DNA from: Tubiluchus corallicola
Lineage: Eukaryota > Priapulida > Priapulimorpha > Priapulimorphida > Tubiluchidae
Direction: 5' to 3'
NCBI GenBank assembly: GCA_030141605.1
Contig: JAQGDQ010000002.1
Location: 1,408,501 to 1,472,500, forward strand
DNA length: 64,000 bases
The first letter of the stretch is position 1; each line of letters begins with the position of its first letter. Below, piece after piece: positions 24,711-36,200 of this stretch. Both the position numbers and the translations under genes were made by a program. The notes beneath the pieces are model-generated. The model was not told the DNA's origin. It saw nothing but the letters and a program-made list of their open reading frames with translations, and searched no databases.

Positions 24711-27432
24711 GTAACAAGTCATGAAATGGCACAGGATAAGATAAGTTAAAGATAAAGATAGGAAAGATAGGATGGGCCCGTGCATGGATCGCAGGTCATA
24801 ATTTTCAAGTGAATGTCAGCTATCACCACGCTTGAGTTTCTATACAGCAGTAGTTTAAATAATTTGATGCTTTATAGACAGTTTTTTTACAAATTTTTTT
24901 GTTATATTTTTTAAGTTTAAGTAATGAGTAAATGCTAAATGATTGGTCCTTTCCTTTAAGTAAGGTACAGACAGCGGGAGAAATTAATTTGTAAAGTCAC
25001 TGAATCAATTAGCATATTTGTCACCTTGAGAAGCGTTAATTATTACATACTTTAATAAAATTCTATTTTTCGGTTAAATGCTTGGCCCATTGTAATTTAA
25101 CTGGAAAGAATAATGCATTATTTGCAGCCTGTTTTGTTGCAATTCGCAATGTGTTTCTAAATTAAAGTAGTGAAGCTGTGTTAAATAGCGTACATCGTAA
25201 TTGAAGATCGTCAGTGATGAAGCCAGCTATTTACTGTATAATCAGCATGGCTAGAATGGCTTCTTCCTAGGAACTGCGGCATTTAATATAAAAAAGCTAA
25301 AAACTATATTCATGATGAGGTAACTTACTTTCACCATTTGCTTTAGGAAATCACACTCCTTTAGGAAGTCACGCTCCCGATGCATGTCCCTATTTTGCAA
25401 ACTGCGCAAACCTAGACTGTTGGCAACTGTCGGTATTTCAGTGGGTGCGCTATATTTTGATTTCATCAAGATTTTACATATTTACTTATTTTGTATACCT
25501 ATAGGTTATACGTCTGGTGTAGTCCGTAATAATATGTAGTCAAGAATTTACAGAATTTTTGGACCTAGAAATTGGCCGAAAGAAAAGAAATGTAGATTTC
25601 ATGTGAGCGCTTCATGTACTGTTTTGGAATTTGTTACTATCTTGGCATAATCATTAATTTCACTAGTTCTAAGTATTATTAACTGTTTTTTGTGTAATCA
25701 TGCAGGTTCTGAAGTATCTGCTAAAATCTTGCGTTATCAAAATGATACTGCGTACTACCTTTCATACGACAGCAGAGCGGAGTGGTAGGGATCGAATTGC
25801 GGTTGTAGCACCTCTGAAGCTTTCTTATCACCATAATCTTTCCTGCCTGTGTCAAGTCGTCACATTATCGTCTCTGTTTCCCAATTATTATTCTGGAGTA
25901 ATGGTAGCTATTTATACAGTTCAGGGCAAATTATAGCTTCCAACTCTTGATGGGTAATTGGCTTGTTAACCTCTCAAAGACTAATTCTTGTTTCTTCTAT
26001 TTGATCTAGTCGATTTCAGCTTCTGTCATGGGCTTGTGGAACCTAAAGAAAAACGGAAAAACGAAGGTTCTTTGTATGGGGAGTTTACTGAGAAGTCTTT
26101 ATTTTCTAAAGAAAAAAACATGAAATTTGCTGTGATCTAAGTTTACTGAAATTTGAACAAAATTTACAAAGCAAAATTCGCTATCAAATTAACAATACAA
26201 TACATTTATAACTTAATATAACTTATATAATCATATATAATTTATAACTACCAGCAGCTGCTTACCTGCCCAATCAAGTTCGTGGCTCCCTCAACAGTGA
26301 AAATAAAAAAACAAATTTTGGCCAAACAGGCAACTAATTATATGGGAATTTGCCCATAACAGAACCTTTGCGGACTCTCATGACGGTGAAAGTAATGACG
26401 ACTATATTGGATGGTAGTGATGCTGATAGTGGTGTTGGTAATAATAATGGTGATTATGACGATGGTGGTTTATGGTGACGATCTTGGGACACAGAAACAA
26501 CGAGTAACAGGATAGTAGAATTTACTATATCGAAGTATTCCTCATAAATATTGATCTTTTATGATTGAGAATTTTGTTCGAAACTGGCTTGCTTACACTT
26601 TACACGCATAGCATGTCTTAAAAGTCACTGGTTATACACTTTCATTTCTAATTTTCTTTTTAAATCTTTCTCCAATCTCACCAAGCTCTTACATGCACGG
26701 AAAGAGGCCTTTAGCTTTTACATTAACATTATCGTTAGAAATGAGGTGCACAATTACCCTGGCAATATATCCTTCGATCACCAATTGAATTTCAGCCCAA
26801 ATTTAGACCACCATAGGTACCACAGTGTCACCACTCTGTTCTCTCACTATTAACATGTTTTTCAATGCTGAAGTTTAAGCCCCTGGACTGTGAGAGGCTT
26901 CTCAGTGCAAGATACCCGACTTGTCATTGCATTGGTCCTTAAAGCTCTTGACCTCTAAAGAAGTTGCAAAATCGCAAAGCCTCTGTCGCAGTGTAGTCTC
27001 TTAAGAGATTTTCGTGTATTTTGACTAAAAGAATTGCCAAAGATTTTAGCTCATCAGTACGTATTGTACGTATATACGTATTTTCAAACATTTTGTTTTT
27101 TTAAAGTAAGATTACGTGAAGTGTATAGTGGTTTCTAATGCACTCCAAATATACATTAGCCAGTCAGACAACTAACCGTCATAGACCATTACACTGTACA
27201 GAGTATAATTACAGAAATTACGGCGTCATTAAAAAAACAAATGCTTCTTATCCTCTTTTTCTTTAAGTGGCAACTGTTCTAGAAATCCGCTCCCGACTCC
27301 CGGGCATTGTGTTTATTTTAGACGTTAGTGGAGGTGTTTGTTATGTTCTTGTACTATATTTTAGTTTTCTGGCTTATAAAATGCGCTGTGTTTACAGAGA
27401 AGCAAATAAATATTTTATAATTATCGATTTTA
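24711..27432. other. no gene seen
   Basis: It contains a gataa/gatag-rich stretch (24736-24770) and a GAT/GGT-rich low-complexity patch (26395-26485). There are short open frames without motifs. I saw no spectrin or GPCR exon here. Confidence 0.45.
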
Positions 27433-28185
27433 GCTCCTGGGTATTCGGCCCCAAGAAGATTCGCCCCAGGAAAATCTGCCATAGGAAAATTCTGTTCCAG
27501 AAATTGTCTAGGTTAATTTTTCCCCCAAAAAAATAAAACTTCATTCTTAGGGCAGATACCTACTGACAATTTGGGATGCCACATCTACTGGGCCCTGCAT
27601 AGCCCCAACCTAGATGGCTAGGTGCATTTATTTGGACTATTGCCACTTGATGATGGTCACTTGGTGGTTTTTAACAATAGTGATGGCTGTGATGATGATT
27701 GACGATGACGACGATGAATCGTCGATGATGACGATGACAATGATGATTGATGAATGATGGTGATTTTTATAATGGTGATGGTTGTGGTCGTGGCGGTATC
27801 ATTATAATGATTATCATGATGATATCATGATAATAGCATTGATGACAATTAATGGCGGTGACAATGATGATGATGTTTATAATAATGACAATGGCAAATA
27901 TGATGATTAGTGATAGTGGTGATGACAATGGCGACGATGATGATGACGACGACGGAGTCATGTGGTGCCCAGCATTAAGATGGGATATCCACATTGTCAG
28001 TGGGTTTTTGCTGTAAGCACAGTGTTTCAAATTTTGCGGGAAAAACTATTTTAGACATTTTGTTGGAATGGAAAATCCTGAATATGATTTTTCTATAGTC
28101 GAATTTTCCTGGGGCCGAATTGTCCTAGGGCCAAACTGTCCTGGGACCGAATACCCCGGAGCCGATTTGCCGGGGACCGAATGTC
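27433..28185. mobile_element. fold-back element with 16-bp arm repeats
   Basis: The left arm begins agctcctgggtattcggccc and the reverse complement of the right arm begins ggctccggggtattcggtcc. Both arms are built of about five 16-bp units of the type tcggccccaggaaaat. Similarity resumes further in: 27566-27605 (actgacaatttggga..) matches the reverse complement of 27965-28005 (actgacaatgtggat..). The centre is a GAT-rich simple repeat (27650-27950). There is no coding capacity; the open frame at 27767-28030 is low-complexity. It looks like a fold-back transposon or long-TIR MITE. Two extra units lie outside the mirror point on the right. Confidence 0.7.
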
Positions 28186-28297
28186 ACTGATGACTTACTG
28201 TAGCAGTTAATGACCATGTGAACAGCTTTCTGCTGCAAACTCATTATATCCAATTAAAATAGTGCCTGTGTTTCAAAACAAACTCATTAAACAGCCT

Positions 28298-29284
28298 CTA
28301 GTACCTATCACGTTCGAAGTGCCAGTTGTTTTTCTCACTAACACTTCTGAGTTGTTGGTGACGTTGACTTCTAAATGAGCTTTCCCCGTCGCAATCAGTT
28401 GGATTAATTTTCAGCTTGAGCAAGCTCGCGTAACCTCGACGGAAGTCTCTTCGGAAGATGCCATAAATAAACGGGTTGACACTCGAAGCCATCAGCTGCA
28501 CTACAGACGAAATGCTGTTGACATGTCCGGGAACTGCGTCGTTACTGCCACTTATCACTTTAATCAGCTTCGTAACACAAAATGGCGTCATGCAAATAAA
28601 GAACAACAACATTACCACCGTAATGCTTTTGATTGTTTTTGTTTGTTTATTTAAATGAGGCTGATAAGCTTTTTTTGCTGCCAGAATGATCACCGTGTAG
28701 TTGTAAGCAATTATAATACACGGAATAGTAAAACACGTGACAAATGCAACGACAACGTAAATGAGTATAGAGGTGGCAGCTTCGTCATTCCACCAGTTTA
28801 TGGCACACACCATTTCCCAATAATCATAGTGCGCCCAATTCAGTACTACAGGTACTAGGGCAAACGCAATTCCTTGCATCCAAGTGACACTTAAAGCCAT
28901 TTTGATGCGGGTGCGGGTCACCCGCATCCGATAATTGAGTGAATGTTTAACAGCTTGATAACGATCTGCACTAATTAGAGAAAGAGTTAGCATTGACACG
29001 ATGATGAAGCAATAGTTTAATCCACATTGCACATCACAGCATAATTTTCCTAGAATCCATTCCTCTTGTATGAGTGCCGCAATTGTTGATAGCATAACTG
29101 TCATTCCATTTAGCAGATCTGTGATGGCTAAATTTGTAATAAACAAGTTAGACATATTTTCTTTTAGCCTTCTGTTTTTTGCAACGGTCACAACAACAAG
29201 CACATTTCCGAATATGGCTAATAATGTGAAAATAATCAGAACAATAGCATAGCTGATTATTTCTATGGATTTTCTTTTCTCCAT
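28298..29284 (-). CDS. class A (rhodopsin-type) GPCR, complete
   Basis: A single-exon gene of 328 residues encoding a plasma-membrane seven-helix receptor; ligand unknown. TM1 has FGNVLVV (N27). TM2 has NLAITD (D55). W76 precedes C82, the likely disulphide partner of C160 in WEMVCAINWW. TM3 ends ADRY (107-109). W135 is in TM4 and P188 in TM5. TM6 has CMTPFC (231-236), so the usual Trp of CWxP is Met. TM7 has NPFIY (270-274), followed by helix 8 FRRDFRRGY. The start is favoured because TM1 follows directly and the ATG has G at -3 and +4. There are no predicted Asn-linked sites in the short N-terminus. It resembles amine/orphan-type class A receptors in general build, but I cannot assign a subfamily. 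It is the intact paralogue of the copy at 8.3 kb and lies antisense to, and 2.4 kb before, the first visible spectrin exon. Confidence 0.92.
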   Translation of the reverse strand: MEKRKSIEIISYAIVLIIFTLLAIFGNVLVVVTVAKNRRLKENMSNLFITNLAITDLLNGMTVMLSTIAALIQEEWILGKLCCDVQCGLNYCFIIVSMLTLSLISADRYQAVKHSLNYRMRVTRTRIKMALSVTWMQGIAFALVPVVLNWAHYDYWEMVCAINWWNDEAATSILIYVVVAFVTCFTIPCIIIAYNYTVIILAAKKAYQPHLNKQTKTIKSITVVMLLFFICMTPFCVTKLIKVISGSNDAVPGHVNSISSVVQLMASSVNPFIYGIFRRDFRRGYASLLKLKINPTDCDGESSFRSQRHQQLRSVSEKNNWHFERDRY

Positions 29285-30940
29285 TGCTCATATTAAAAAC
29301 TGTGAACACCTTTAGACTGTGACAACTGTTGAAGTGATTGATTCTTCCATCTTTAAAAATTATAGCGTTATTGGTCACCCTTTCAGGTAATTTATTTGTC
29401 TCACCTGTAGCATAGTGATCATCACCCCGGTTTGAATTTCCTTTTTCTTATTTTCTTTCTCCAGACATCACATTTACAAATCTCATTGTCTATGCATTTA
29501 AGATCCAGTACTGTTTCACATCATTTCAAATTTAAAGAAGTTTTGCTTTTATCTTTCATTTAAACAATTTTTGTACTTTCGAGTGGTTTAGTTTCTCTGG
29601 CGTTCCAGCAGACTGTCTTTTCGGTGCTATTGCAGATTTGCTGCACTCACAATGTCAACAATTGTTTTGTTTCTGATTTTCATCGACGTTTAAACACAAC
29701 ATTGTTCCAACACGCAAAGTATCTCCATTTAATTAAAATCTCACATGGCCTTTGTAAACTGCTTGCAGGCAGCCCAGCATGGCTTCCACCGTATCAGTGA
29801 CAATGAAACTGGTAAAGCAAACAATTTTCCGGGTGTAAATCAATAACGAGTTTCTAATATGTCAGTCCCGTCGTGTATACCCTATATCAATAACCTTGTC
29901 CACAGGTGTGACAATACAGTTTACACAACTTATTGCTGGATAATTATTTATCTTGCCGCCTCTCACTTAACAGGAAGTAATCACTGCTATAACTTATCCT
30001 GTCCCGACATTAAGTAATTCTGAAACATGCGCGCATATCTTTTCAATTTACCTATATAAAGACAAAGATTAAAAATTAAATAATTATTGAATTTTGTTGA
30101 GCTATTTACAGTAGTGCAGTAACATTAAATCCCGACAACTTTACAACCTGGATCAATAAATACTTAATGTATTATTGATTCTTATTTGTGCAATAATTTT
30201 CACAACCTGTGTTACAGAACATTATTTGCTGAAGATATTTCATCAACTGTTCTTTTCCAGGTGTGTTCTCACGGCTATTCAATAAAAGAAACATCAATGA
30301 ATTTATTCAGCATGAGTTCAACAAATACTTGCATTTGTCTTTTGTAAATAAGTTCATAATAAGTACATGTACGTTATTGTGAGTTGTGACTTTCCTACTT
30401 AACAATAACATTCATGCAAAAACTATAAAATGAATAATTACTTTTGAAAGTGAACTATATGTTTGGACTCCAACTATATCTCCACTTTTGTTGGGAATTC
30501 TAGCCCTTAAGGACAATATATTTTTGCATTTCGTGATAATTACATCTATGTAAATGGATTATTTAAAAAAATTGCATTTATTTGCCCTTCAAAGTGCATT
30601 GCGGTTGTGTCTGTGAATATTTTTGCACAAAACTTTTACGCGTGACATGTTGCAGACCATCTCTGATACAGAGTAAATTGCACAATTCATTTCCTTTCAG
30701 CATTTTAGACAAAGCTTATTCTTCATCAAAAGTCAAATTTGAAATCCTGCCCTTTTTTCTCTTTAACTGAAGTGGTTTGATTTGCTTTATTGAGAATTTC
30801 GCATGATATATTACACGACATACTTTGTACATTTCCATCCACCCCAAAATGCCAAATTTCAAAAATGCTGCAGGACTGGTTAGCATGTCATGACAATTCA
30901 ACTATGTGCTTTTAGATCCCATAGGCATTCAAATGTTTAG
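29285..30940. other. no gene seen
   Basis: Upstream region of the minus-strand GPCR and probably part of a spectrin intron. I searched by eye for an exon encoding the first half of an SH3 domain (ALYDY, KKGD) and did not find one. Confidence 0.4.
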
Positions 30941-31092
30941 AACAACAACAACAACAACAACTGCAGCAACAGCAGTAATGATAATGACGTTGACGACTAA
31001 GGAAACAACAATAACAATACCAACAGCAGCACTAGCATCAACACCAGCAGTACGAGTAGCAGCAACATTACCAGCCGCTGCCACCACCACCC
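30941..31092. repeat. degenerate CAA/CAG trinucleotide repeat
   Basis: An ACA/GCA-rich run with many interruptions, ending in CCACCACCACC. It keeps a 70-codon Thr/Ala-rich frame open (30906-31118), which I regard as artefactual. Confidence 0.75.
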
Positions 31093-31206
31093 TTTCTAGC
31101 TACTTTCTAGTTATTTAGCTTTAGAAGGACTTTGTAAACAAACAAGAACAACAGTAAAGAATTATTATTTGTGATTATCAGTCTTGTAAAATTTATAGTT
31201 TTTCCT

Positions 31207-31434
31207 CTTTTCACATGGCAAATGTAAATGGTTTCGAAATTTTTTTCAAAACAGTTCGAGTATTGACACGGCACCCCATCTGTTTTCAAAATGTTTTTAC
31301 TAAATTATTTTGAAACCGTTTTGTGAAGTAGTTTGAAACTGTTTTAAAATCCTTTGAATGGTATGCCGTGAAGAATGTCTAGTGACTGTGTGAACCCTCA
31401 AACCATTATGGAAAATGGTTTACCGTGTGAAAAA
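31207..31434. mobile_element. possible small inverted-repeat element
   Basis: The left side has cttttcacatggcaaa and the reverse complement of the right side has ctttttcacacggtaaa, each followed shortly by atggttt. Inner acacggcacc and ggtatgccgtg motifs are also roughly mirrored. It may be an old MITE of about 230 bp; boundaries are uncertain. Confidence 0.35.
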
Positions 31435-31730
31435 GCTTAAATCTAGCAAAAAATAAGATAAATTTTGACAGTGAAGTTCAATCCATTCTGTCATTAACAT
31501 CCAAGAATTTAGTCAGAAAACAAAAACAGAAATAGAAATAATGTATATTAAACAATAATACCAGATTGATCTATTTGCAATATGTCAAATTAATAAAGAG
31601 ACGTTTTTTTCCCATTTTTATAATGAGTCATTCTGATGATGATTGTTGTCACAAGCGATGCGTTCATTTAAGCACCTGTCTTTTTGAGTTATTCTGCTAT
31701 TTTTAATAATAAAATAATTCTTTATTTTAG

Positions 31731-31959
31731 GTGTTAAAATTAAGAGCAAAATCTAATGAAGACTGGTGGAGTGTTGTTACATCTGAAGGTACTAGAGGTT
31801 TTGTTCCTGCTACTTATGTCACTGAAATAGAGGCGGACACACAGTTAAAAACAAGACAAGAGCCAATCAATTATCCTGCCGAAAAGATGAAAGTCACAAA
31901 GGTGGAAATGGTGAAAAAGCCAAAGCCAAAATCAAAAAAGGTCCGACGTACCCCATCAC
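31731..31959 (+). CDS. spectrin exon 1 of window: SH3 second half
   Basis: Begins after tttattttag and ends at donor gtatgt in phase 1. It encodes VLKLRAKSNEDWWSVV and TRGFVPATYV, the WW and ALYDY-distal strands of SH3, then a Lys-rich linker. The first SH3 strands must be in an earlier exon. Confidence 0.93.
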
Positions 31960-33123
31960 GTATGTTATCTTTTAAATTTTCTCATATGTTTCAAATTTGT
32001 CAAAGCATTTATTTGTGTGATTATTAAATTGCCTATTCTTATTAGAAAAGTGCTTATAGGCTTGTGCTAATTAAATGATTGTTTATCGATAGTTTTTAAA
32101 TTGTAGTTCGATCTAAGGACAACCTTCACTATGACAAAGCCAATGTGGAGAAAACTCAAAAGGCTGTAAATGATTCTTACAGGAAATTGAGCAATCTCTC
32201 AGAGGTATGACCACATATATAGACAATGTAGATGTAATATTTTACTACCTAGTGACATGTTAATATTGCAGTTAACATTGTAAAAGGAAAAGTGCCTTCA
32301 ATGCCATTTTCACTGATATATTTTTGGTGAAACAACTTTTGTGTCTAAACAATTGGGAATGCTTACATTATTCCTTCACATGTATTTATAAATTTAACTG
32401 TACAGCTTGAGCCCATTTTTTTCAAGCTAGATAAATTAAAAGCACACTAGAAGTTCAGAAGTTTGTTGATAACTTAATAGTTATTAACCAAATACATCTA
32501 AATCACAATTAGTGAACATACAAAATCTTCTGTAGCTTTGCACATGCAGTATCCACTATGGACAGACTGGTAGCCTGTATAATTAACCTAACGAGTTACT
32601 TTTCAAAATGCACGCAGCACCATCTGTGGACTGCAGCCATATATAATACTGTGGCTATACGAATATCAATACAAGAATAGAGGTAATGAAAAACATTGCA
32701 ATTACAAACTATTATCCTGTGAAGAAATCAAAATGCTAAAACAAGCAATATGACCTATTTTTCTGATAATAGTTTATAATTAAACTAAAATATTATAATT
32801 ATTAAAGTGACAAAATTTTCATCATTTCTATCCTTCTGTTGATTTTCCTATTAAATATATGAGTCTCTATTGACGAATCTGATACCACGGTACTTTCTAA
32901 AGCTCAATGAAGGTCATGTAACTGTAACAAACATAGAACATACTCATTGGCTGAAAAGCTTTTTAGCTTTGTTAACTAACATCCATTCAGAGTCCTTCTA
33001 GGTCAAGAAGAACCAGAGGGTAAATAAACCAGAATCCTTTGTTAGTATAGACTGCTATTGTGAAGTGTTTGCTTATCCATTTCACAAGGCAATTAAGGTG
33101 TAAAGTCAATACATTTATCAAAT

Positions 33124-33204
<81 letters not shown>

Positions 33205-36200
33205 CTTTAAATAAATTCCCTCTCACCTTCCACGCATATTGTTTGCCATTATCAAAGAGTCTGTTATCTTCTGAAGCTTAGATATGACATTGTTTCAGTG
33301 CTAGAAAGACAGTCTTTGTTGTTATAGAATCAATTGTTGCATTGTTTGTTGCCATTGCTTCTAGATGTTAAGAAAAGAAGGTGTTTCAAACTCCCAGTAG
33401 TTAACTACAAAGGTGTGCTACAAGCCATAATGTTCTACACACTATAGTTGTAGATTTGCACAGAATGGCTGGCTAACATGTATGTGATGCCAGTTTGGCA
33501 GCTAGATCAAGCAGGTAGACAGAAATAAAGAAAGGCATTATAGTTTTTATTTTTGTGTATTACCACACTGAAGTAATTATATACTCTTTGCACTATCCTT
33601 GTAGTTATGAATGTCTATTTCCTATTTGTAGGCAAGGAGAGTGTGTTTGGAGGATGCAATGAGACTATATCGTTTTTATCGTGATTGTGATAACTTTGAA
33701 ACATGGTTGTTAGAAAAAGAAAAGATTCTCTGTTCTGATGATTCTGACCTAAGTCCAGAACTGCAAAAACGAAAACATGAGGTATAGTATTTTGTGTCAA
33801 AAATAATCAGTGAAATTATAGAAATGTGTAATTTTTGTCACTATATTGATTTTGCCAGCATCTAAAACATATTTTTTTTCTTTTGCTGATCTTGAGTTTA
33901 AAAAAATTATCTAAAACTGAGAAATTAACTATTTTCTAATTTCGAGGCATAATTACATTTTTGTTTCATTCTTGTGTGATAATCAGAGTGAAAAACAAAA
34001 AGAAAAGAGAAAGCAATTATTAGTGTTGTGACAATCGGATGGTTCAAAGCCAGTATATGTTCATAACTGGTATCATATAATGAATTGCTGCTGCCCTAGC
34101 TGTAATTCCCTGGCGATATTTTTCATGTTTATAGTTTTCATGCATTCTACTGAAATTTAGGGACAATTATTGGAACCTTAGGCTCTGTACACCGCTAGCT
34201 CATAGTCTTAATTCCATACAGCACTAACAAAAATAAGAAATAGTTTGCATGTTCATCTCAACTCAGTGATGATTAGAATCTGTTAATTTTACGAATCTCT
34301 TTTCGGATTAAGAGATTGTTTTGTTTACTGGAAAAATTGTGCAAAGGTGCTATCCTCACTTCGGTATTTAGTATGCACATAGTGCATCTTCTTTAGCACA
34401 CTGGTTGTACACATAAGGTAGTTACGAAAAGTTAGTTTTGTTTTTGGAACTATTATCCTTGTCGAATGAAATGTGTATTGTATGTGAGTGTGTAGTCTTT
34501 TTGCATTGTATGAACACTGTAGATGCAGTTAGGTGACAAAATACTCTTTTATTTTAAAAAGATAATACCGTGTTAAGATCTCTTCTCCATTCGATTTAGA
34601 ACCAGTTATATAACGAAAAAAGAAAGTTTGTCCCTAGTGTTACAAAAAGTACAAAGGAATTCTGTTTGTTTGTCAGTAATTTTTTAAACCAACGTACATG
34701 ATGTCTGTTAACAAGTTTTTTTACTATTTTACAATATATTGTAATGTATTGATGCAAATTTTAAAGTACTAACTTGTATTTTATTGACTTTGTTACAGAA
34801 GCAGCTAACTGAAATTATGGCACAGAGCAACTGGCCTCAGGAAATAAATGAAGCTGCCGAAGACATTTTTAAATACAGCCATACCATAAAAGAACCCGTA
34901 AAACAACGACTTAAAGAAGTAAATGATGAGTGGGAGACGCTGCAGCAGTTGCTACTGGAAAAGGAAAAGAGTTTCCAGGGCGCGCTTAGGTTTGGCATTA
35001 ATGTTAATTATTGCGATCTTGTGCAGCTCCAGTTCTTTTAGCAAATTTACGAATTTGTGAAGATCCTCTATGTTCTGTATTGTCATTCTGTGTAACGTTG
35101 AATTATTTTTTTTTTAGTTTGGAACTTTTTGACCAAGCCTGTGCAGAAACTGCACTTCGAATAAAGGAGAAATTTGACAACGTTGATGCCATTCAGCCTA
35201 GTCACAGTACCCATACAAATTCTCTGCAAAAAGACTGTGAGAACATAGACAGAGAAATAAAGCCAGTCGAGGATGAGATAGAAAGGCTCGATGCACTGGC
35301 AAACACGTAAATAAAATTTATTTGAAACAGTAACTACTTCTCCTAATGATGGATACCCACATTACATTTGCTTTTTTCAACTAATTATGTGCTTGACACT
35401 TGTGTGGTTTTCGTCTTTCATTAATACTGTTATATTCAATAAGTATATGAAATTTAAAACCTTTTCTAAGCTAACCTAGGTACAACAATATAGCAGAATG
35501 TTGTCTTTGGTACACTGTTCTTATGATTTTTTTGCTGCCAACTGAAAAGTGCATCTTTTGACTTTTTGCACTATCTTGGTATTGATACCTAAGTGCCATC
35601 TATAAAACTCATATTTTCAAGTGTAGATGAGACTGGTTATTCTATAATCATAGTATTTTTTCTCAAAAGCCTCATGTGGCATCAAAATTGATCATTTGTG
35701 GAGTAGGATTTGTACGCATTTAGATGTAACTTTTTGAATAACCGACCGTCACCTATTTGTGACTCTGTCCAAGTATGCTGGCAGTTGTGAGTGACATAGT
35801 ACACCGCTGTTTTCTATACCCGGAATTTTGTAAAAGTTTTTTAAACACTGCTTTTGCAATATGCACTGATCGGAAAAGCAAATATGATATTTGGGGCGCA
35901 GAATATTAAAAAATAACATGACCTTTGAAGAGTTAATTTAGAAAATCATTTGCATCCATAAATATATCATTGTTAAAGGTTATGGTAGTTATTTGTTGTT
36001 AAATAAGGTTGATTCCTAATAGCTCAAGAATTCTTGCTCTTTTTTATTAGTGTTAGAACAAATTTTCCTGAGGAGTCACCTCATGTGGAAGAGAAGCTTA
36101 AAGATTTGCAACAGTTATGGAGCGAGTTACAAGTAAGCTATTATGCAGTGTTTGCAAGAAAGAATTGATTATAATATATTGTGCATAAAAATGCTTATTT

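Noticed and set aside
33060-33281. Ser-Leu and Arg-Glu repeat open frames
   Set aside because: Artefact of the (TC)n microsatellite in a spectrin intron.
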